From: Arion vulgaris | Lineage: Eukaryota; Mollusca; Gastropoda; Stylommatophora; Arionidae | Assembly (NCBI GenBank): GCA_020796225.1 | Contig: CM036754.1 | Coordinates: forward strand, 13,283,867-13,347,866 | Length of the DNA: 64,000 nt | Direction of reading: 5' to 3' | Shown here: piece after piece, positions 50,001 through 59,000 of the stretch | Layout of the letters: every line of letters starts with the position of its first letter | How positions within the stretch are numbered: position 1 is the first letter of the stretch | The notes under the pieces: model-generated | Told to the model about the DNA's origin: nothing | Seen by the model: only the letters and a program-made list of their open reading frames with translations | Database searches by the model: none | Translations under genes and position numbers: made by a program

Positions 50001-53000
50001 TGCATATTGTGAATCATTCTCGGAGTCTGCTAGTCCGTAAGTCAAAAGCTGGAATGACACAAATACGCAAGAATGTTCAACTGCTATTTAGAGAATGTAG
50101 TAATAAATCTGGAGCACATAAAAGTTCATCAAAAGCTTTGATGGATAAAACTGTAAGCAAGGTTTTGATAGATAAAAGTGGAGGCAAGGTTTTGATAGAT
50201 AAAAGTGGAGGCAAGGTTTTGATATATAAAAGTGTAGGCAAGGTTTTGATATATAAAAGTGTATGCAAGGTTTTGATAGATAAAATTGTAGGAAAGGTTT
50301 TGATGGATAAAAGTGTAGGCAAGGTTTTGATAGATAAAAGTGGATGCAAGGTTTTAATAGATAAAAAGTGTATGCAAGGTTTTGATAGATAAAAGTGGAT
50401 GCAAGGTTTTGATAGATAAAAGTGGATGCAAGGTTTTAATAGATAAAAAGTGTATGCAAGGTTTTGACGGATAAAAGTGTAGGAAAGGTTTTGACAGAAT
50501 AATATGGAATAGAATTTTATGAATAATAAATAAACATTCCTCTTGTACTGTTATACATTACATAGAGCCTGCAAACAATTTCTCCATACCACTCTGTCCA
50601 GGACAACTTGGTCAACCTCTTCCATGAAATTGAATCAGATATTTCTTGCCTCTCTCAGGAAAGTTTGTTTCAGAATTTCCCTAGAGCATTCTCTCTTTCT
50701 TGAACCTTTTGCCTCTTACTTCAATGCCAGCTTTCTAAGAATTTTTGCTTTATTTCCATGAATATAGTACTGATATATCAAATATACAAAATAAAAACTT
50801 TCTGAAATATTAAACATTAAATCATCTGAAGGTTTGCTCTGTCACCTGAGTATTGAGTAGTCCTCGAGTGATTCTTGGTATGGATGTTGATGCTATTGTC
50901 TGTTGTGGCTTTCTCTGTGGATGTGGTTGTTGGAACAGCTGTGAAGCACCATGTGATGTCAGGTTAGTATGCTGATCTACCAAGTGCAAATGGACATTCT
51001 TGGCTTTGACTGCAGCGACTCCACTGAGCTGAAATTGAATGAGATCAAGACACAGAGAAATCTTATTATCGATATAAGAGAGAGAGGCAATCATCATTTT
51101 TCGGACCTGTAATGAGAAGGGGAATTTAATAAACTACAAACAATGGAGAACTAACCTTGTAATCAAACTTTAACATAAGTTAAGAAAACCACAAACAATG
51201 GAGAACTAACCTTGAAATCAAACTTTAACATAAGTTAAGAAAACCACAAACAATGGAGAACTAACCTTGAAATCAAACTTTAACGTAAATTAAGAAAACC
51301 ACAAACAATGGAGAACTAACCTTGTAATCAAACTTTAATATAAATTAAGAAAACCACAAACAATGGAGAACTAACCTTGCAACCAAACTTTAACATAAAT
51401 TAAGAAAACCACAAACAATGGAGAACTAACCTTGCAACCAAACTTTAACATAAATTAAGAAAACCACAAACAATGGAGAACTAACCATGCAACCAAACTT
51501 TAACATAAATTAAGAAAACCACAAACAATGGAGAACTAACCGTGTAACCAAACTTTGACGCAAATTAAGAAAACCACATACAATTGATAACTAACCTTGT
51601 AACCAAATGTCAAATCTATCCAATGATGAAGGTTAGATGAGACATAGTCACTCTCTAGAGCTGCTAAATGACGAACCACAAAATCCACAGTGTTTATACT
51701 CCATGGGGGTATCTCTAAATCTGGGAGATCTTCATGAATGGAATTAAATATCATTGGATCTGTAAAGAATTCTGGGATACACTCATCAGGAGTCCAGTCC
51801 TGCAAACGCTGCATGCTGATTGGGTATTCATGAGGTACCCAGTTTGACCGTACGTGAGCACACAGAATATGTTTTGGTGTCCTTCTGGCTTTATAGACGT
51901 AAAACGTAATGTCTGACAGTATGTCTGAAACGTGATGAGGGACATGGTCCCCAGAGTCAGAGACCTCAAACATCCCAGAATACATAAAATCTAGCTGGCC
52001 GTCCCCTTTATTCAGCCTGAATTTGGACTTAGTTAAATCTCTGTATCCAGAATCTGGAGCTGAAAAGTCTAGAACCCATGGAAGAACTGGATGGTTGTTA
52101 GGGTCTCCCATCCGTCGTCCTGCTATGTGATTGAGTATCATCAGATACTGAAAGTTGGTGACACGTCTCTGTATCCAGGCATTGACAATACTATCCAACA
52201 TTGAAATGTCATAATATTTAAACTGTTGAGTTGTCATGAAATTGCAAGCAGTTTCGTAAGCTTTCTCACTGTCTGTTGGACTGGAAGTGAACTGCAAAAA
52301 TAAATAAATAAACAAATATATATACAGTAAATAAAAACTGTTTAAAAGTTGGAGAACTGAATCAATGTCTTCATTGTTCATTTGAGGAACATCGCACATC
52401 GGACATGTCCATAATTGTTCAGATCTCCTCCCAAGCATGTATTTCAGTGTGTTTAGGCCAATAATTCCCTCCCGTTCTGTGTTGGTTGATGTATCTACTG
52501 GGAGTTCTTTCATGGCTTTCCTGTTTTGCGCACCTATCGGTATGCATAACTTGCACAACCGAGATAGAGAATACCCTATATCTTCGTTGAAATCTTCAGA
52601 GAATGTGTTTCCTCTTAGAGCTTTGATGATGTTAGTGACTTATACAGATGGGTCAGAGATTCAACACATGCAGAGCTCATGGACTTTCTCGGCTCAAGTC
52701 AGAGGAGATGTTGTGAAGGAAGACAGTGGCAGTTTTGCCGTATCTACACACTCACAGTGTCCACAAAGATGTTCTGTTATTTTTCTTTCAGGATGTTTAC
52801 AAAGATGTTCCGTTTCTTTCAGCTGAAGTTAACTGATGTTATCAGAGACAGAGCATTTCACTGTAACTTCAGAGACAATTGAGATGCTTCCTTCCACCCC
52901 CCCAACCCTATAAGTCTGTGTACTTATCTTTATCTGAATGACTGGAGAATCCACAATGCATGAATTTGAACAATGTCCACTACATAACAAATAGCAAATT

Positions 53001-56000
53001 CAATTCACTAAACTGACCTACACTGTTAACTTTTACTACATTATATTGAATATAATTTGACTCAAATATATTGAATATTATATTTACTAAGTTATACTAA
53101 ATGTAGATTTTAATAAATGATAATGAATGTTACCTTATATAGACAATGTAAATTATAAACATTAATAAACTTGAAATGAATTTAACATCATAAAAACAGT
53201 TTAATTAAATTATTATTAAGATGAGCAAACATATACAGTAATACATAAACAATACATACCTGCTCATTTAGAAAGGAAAGCACATCTTGTCGTAAGGGAA
53301 CAGAACTCTTGTCTTGCAAAGTTACAGATGAGTCAGCACTAACATGCAAAGCTTCATAGTTAGAGCTATGACTGGGAGCAGCCTGAGCTTGCAGAATATT
53401 TAATCTAGGACTGGTTATTCTTAGCCACATGTTTTTATTCATGACTATATTACTCATGAGAATATCTCCCATCCGAAGTCCGTGATTGTGGAGAGCATGC
53501 ATAGCATGAAGTAGTTGATAAACAATAAACAGAGGTTTAGCATGACTAGCTTCCAGAATGGCTGGACTCAAGGTCACAGCATCTTGTAATGTAAACTGAT
53601 AGTACGGTTGCACAATGTAGAAGAAACTAGATGATTCTATAACAACATTTATAGGGACAACCCCATGACATGCTTGAGTATCTGATGTTGTGTAAAAGCT
53701 GCCTGTCCTACTGCTGTTGCTGCCAACACTGAAGTTGCTGCTATTATCCACCATGTCACTACTACAGGTTTTGTTGTCTGCAGATGTAAGAAGCTGACGA
53801 CAATGTTCTGCAGATTGGTCATTGTTTGGTAGAAGACTGATGTATGCTAGCGGCCGAAGACGTCGAAGAAGATCCCTAATAACATCTGTGAACTGTTTCA
53901 AACAGAATATTGTATAATTAGGCACCTAAAACATTTATCAAGTTTAAGAAACAAGGCTAAGTTTTGATGGCAAATAAGAAAATCAACAAAAATAAGACAA
54001 ATAAATAAAGTAGGGCAAAAAAGATAACAATTAGAGGATGGTAGTAGCAATCTCAACCTTCATGCATATACTGGGGGACTGCCTAGAGTAGTTGATAGTA
54101 GCTCGGCCTGCTAGCTGTGAGACGCCTCATAGCTCGGGTTCGAACCTGCTGTCCGGCATTTGTTCAAGTCCCCTGGTCTTACTCAGGACGATAACGTGAA
54201 TACCTCTGAAGTCTGAGAAAATCTGCCTGTATGGCGAGGGAATACCAATTACGAGTACATTGAGCACACGGCTGCCAGTGTAAAGTAATTTACAATGTGC
54301 ACGCTGCTGCCATTGTAAGAAATTGGAAAACGGATTTTCACGCAAAATCAGTTTCAGAGATGGAACTTCGTCTGAGTTGAAAGCGGACGAAAAAAAAAAA
54401 AAAATGCATATACTGGAAGCAGTTATCCTGTATGCTGTTTCATTCAACGACAAACCTATCATATGTGCTAACTATAAAACTCGGTCAGATTTCTCACTAC
54501 AATGTACACACCCTTCTGTGTATATAATAACATCATCTTTGGGCAATCTACAAAACTTAATGTAACTATTCCCTAGATTCTATCTAGATCCTTTTCTTGT
54601 CCCGTTTGACATATAAGGCTTACACAAAAGATTTCCAATGCTGCCTACTACTGCCTTTCTTAAACTTATTTTCCATGTCAGGTCACAATCTTTCAACTCT
54701 CTGTCCACTGTTCTTCTCCATGTTACCTTAGGATGTTCATTTCTTTTATTCCCATCTGCTGTCCATCAACAAATTTATTCTAGCCGATGCCTCTACTGGC
54801 CTACAACTTAAATGCCCAAATCCACCTCCACCTTTGTCTAATAGGGATGATCTCCAATGATGGTTAATTATTTTAAAAGATCTTCTTCTTCTTCTTTCGT
54901 TCTTCTTCGACCAATTTTAATCACTCTTTGTGATATGTTTGATCTTTGCCAAGAACGTGTATACGTTGCACATTGGTTTGGTAGGCCCCTAAACGCATAA
55001 ACTTCTACACGTTTAGGACACATGCATCCGATTTCAGCCAAACCTCCTTAGTCGCCTTTACGACATGCGTGGCAGGTAACAGTGGTTCTATTCTTTCCAC
55101 CCAAATTTGGGCCCCGGTAACCACTCGGGCGAAAAGATTTTCATTTGCTATTGTATTTGACCAAAACATTTGTAGGATTCTTCTTAAACATTTATCTTAG
55201 AAACGTCTCCAACTCGTGACTTGTGTATGATGATGTGGGCCTCTAGATTAAAGAAGCAGTAATAGTTACACAATAAAGATACTATTTAAAAGTAAGATTG
55301 ACACTAAGTGTGATTACTTAGTTTCAGGTAAAACACTCACAGGTAAACAATCCTGACTTCTAACTTCCGGCTGCTGATCTGTGTTTCCTTGTACTAGAAG
55401 ACTTTGTGCACGCATCCACAGATTAGTCATGTTTTCTTTAGTGATGTGAGACATAAATTCAAACAGGCTCCCACATGACCACTGCTTCTGTAAGTACTGG
55501 CCTGGAAGTCTGTTAAGACAAATAATGAAACAATGATAATTATACACAGACATACTCACAACAAAATTTTGGACTGCTTAACTAAAGTACAGTCTATAGT
55601 CAGACTTCAAACATTTATTCAGACTGAACAGGATACAACAGACTGAGAAATCACCTGTACAGAAAACTTTAGATTGGTGAGATCAACTTATGCACTTATG
55701 AACTAATCCAAGAAGCTGCAGAACACATACTTTATGAATGTTAGTATTATAGTGGAGATGGAGAAATATGTTCTACCAAGATGATTCTACTTCCTAACTT
55801 AAGAGGATTTTATGGATGAATTGAAGCAAATTATATAGTACCTTGAATCTATTCTTGCAGTGACCTGATGACTGGCAGAAGATAAAAAAAGACAAATAAA
55901 CAGCCATGTAAAGGACCTATGTGGGCGTCTCTCTTAGCGGTAGTGAGCACGAACACAATCCAAGAATACCTGGTTCAAACTCCGCTGTGGGCAGTTTGAA

Positions 56001-59000
56001 AGCAAATTAGTTCCGTGGATTTTTACAAACAGTAAAAGAGACCTCAATGTTCAGAAAACAATGGCAAACTACTGAACATATAAGTGGTGCCAAGAAAATC
56101 GATTACTCATTTGCTGTGGTTGATGGTGCCGTCCTGTAAATGATATGCTATTTCATTCATTAATATGACCTATATCTATCATGAAAATCAAGTATGCATC
56201 TGCACCTTTTCAGTTCACCTCATTACAGAATTTAATTTGATATTTATTTGGTTAAAAGAGATGAGAAAATGTCTCATTAGATAACCTTTTCTTTCTTTTC
56301 TTCAATAGTGCTTTGCCTCACATTGTAGGATTAGAAGAGATTTCTAGAACGGACTTTTGTGTGCACTTCATAAACAGTGTCTTTCACCGCCTCTGTTATC
56401 TCTGAGATCCACCTTTTGCTTTGTACCCACTATTTAATTTGTTGTTTCTTGATGAAGTTCAGCACTGATGTCGTAGAAATGTTTTTTCTAATGTCTTCAT
56501 TTCAAACTGGTCACATCCAGCTTGCCGCGCCATCTTGAAATTTCTTCATAATTCTACTAGCATAAATTAGATTATACCACTGTCAGCTTTCTAGGCCTGT
56601 CTCAGTTGATTCAGAATCCCCTAGATGGGTCCCATAGTGCACTAGTCTATCACATTCAGGCTAGAATACACAAATTCTATCTAAAGAAAAGTGAAAATCG
56701 AAATTAGATAACCAACAGACAACAAAGACTTAAGCATGCATAAATGATCTATGCTTACTCATGATAAAGCTGATCTGACTTTAAAATTGCTTTTATGGTA
56801 ACTTTTATCCATGGAGGAGGTATTTTATCACAAGATCGTGAGAGGAATCGCTCAATCTGGCAACCATCAAGTTCCTCTGATCCTGACAATGAAACAATCT
56901 GACCAACATGTAAACTTTTGATCCACTCATCATTTACCTGTAAGATATAAAATGGTGCTCATATAAGATGTAGGTTGGACATGGCATACTTTTATAAACA
57001 TTTATATGCAAATAATACATGGTTTTATATAAAATATATGTCTTCAATTTATGTGAGACAGAAAAGCACAAGGCATAGATTGTTCAAAACATACAGTGTG
57101 TGAATTCACTGCCAACAACACTGCAGAAAATAGTGTTCCAGTACTACATTGAACCAATACTTATGTTTCTATGTTTCTCTCTTAGTACCAAACCCTCAAA
57201 AGCAATCCCCATGCCTGCCTGTCTTTGACCAAATGCTCCCAGTTTTTCCTGTCTATGTCACATGATGTTAGATCATACTTGCTGGTATGCATGAAGTGTA
57301 GTAATAGGTGGCAATGTCATCTAGCTCCAGTGGTGGGTTGACCATATATGATATCATTTGAGATTCTGTCATCACTCATTTGGCTCAAGTGTCTCAGCCA
57401 TCTCTGACGTAGTAAGGTATACATGCTTGATATACCAGCTCTGTCAGGAACTTCTATATTAGATATGTGACCTTACCACCTAATATTGTATATTTGTCTG
57501 AGACAGTGCATATGAAATGTGTTAAGACAATGCTTCTGTTGGCATATGTGATTCATGTCTCACTAGCATAAATTAGAGTACTGGGCAAACAGGTCCTAGA
57601 TACTTGTGTCTTGAGTGCCCTACTTTTTAATACTTGCTTTACTAATTTGAACACAGCCGTAAATGCCTTTTCGCTGTGGTTACTTATTTCACCATCAAGG
57701 GAGAGGTTGCTGATGATGGTAGAATAAAAAGGCATATAAAGGTGTTGACTAATTCAAGCATGTGGTTACCAATGTTAATAGATGGAGACTCTACTAATAC
57801 CATGGTAAAACACGTAATCACAAAGTACTGTAGTTTTACAAATTACAAAAACAATGACAATATACACAAAAACAAAAAAATTAGAAATAGAAAAGAAACA
57901 ATAAAACATCAAGTAAATATATAGCTTTAATACATGCAACATATGCACATTACTTTTCTATTTCTAGTTTTATGTGTGTTTTTGTGTTACATTTATTTCG
58001 TTATTCGTTTTATTCCCAGATTTTCATTAGAAACGTTTGAATGTCTCCGTATCTAGTCGTCCATATGTAATTGTTTTTAATTCGTCACTCCTGTTGTTCG
58101 TTGTTGATAAAGACCTTGTTGGTCGAAACGTTGCTGTATATTGTATTTGTTTTTGTAAAACTACAGTACTTTGGAATTACGTGTTTCGCCAATCAAATAG
58201 TTTTACTGCAGTCTTCTTCTTCTTCTTTGCGATCGCTTTTTGATGATTATACCGTTAGACGCGTTCTTATGATGAAATCGACTGTTATCTGGAGCTCATC
58301 TCTAGTGCCATGTAGTTTTTAATGTAGTGTTGTAGGGCCAGCATTCCTTTCTTGGGAGGACATACAGGGGCAGTCTTGCAGGACATGTTCTGTGGTTTGT
58401 TCAGCGGAGCCACAGGGGCACAGTGAGGTTGGGGACAATCGCAGCCTGTGTAGGTGTTTGTTCAGTCTGTTATGACCTATCCTGAGTCGGAAGATGATAG
58501 TCTGTCCTTGTCTGTCAAGTGTGTGGTAGTCATTGTTGGATGGTTTAGGTTCTTTTCTAATGTCCATGATAGCTTTTTTTTTAAAAAGTATGTGATTTTA
58601 TTATCTATTTGTTCACATTCTGCTCCCTTTTTAGCAAGTTTGTCTGCCTTCTCGTTACCTGGCACTCCGCAATGTGATGGTACCCACTGAAGTGTAACTC
58701 TTTTGTTGGTAGAGATCTTGCTGAGCTCTTTTCTCAGGGATGGATGGTTACTCTGTAGGGCTTGCAAAACAGATAGTAACTGCAGTCTCATATATATTGT
58801 GACTAATACCATGGTACATGATATTCGTTTTCTTTAGTTTGATAAGTAGGCTTAATTCACTCCAGAAAATCTGTTCAAGAGGCGGTGTTGTCCTGTCTCT
58901 GTGAGCGATGTTTAATGCTGCATCGTCAGCAAACAAAAGCTTCTTGATAGGTGATCCTCTGGACTTTCCTTTAAGGTGAGCCAGAGGGACTGTTGTGCAA

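Noticed and set aside
49907..50392. ORF of 161 codons with KVLIDKSGG repeats
   Set aside because: Translation of a 27-bp minisatellite in an intron.
52292..52558. N-terminal extension of the BEACH exon ORF ([14 protein letters not shown]...)
   Set aside because: It is LINE RNase-H-family sequence reading through an intron acceptor; exon 5 starts at 52291.
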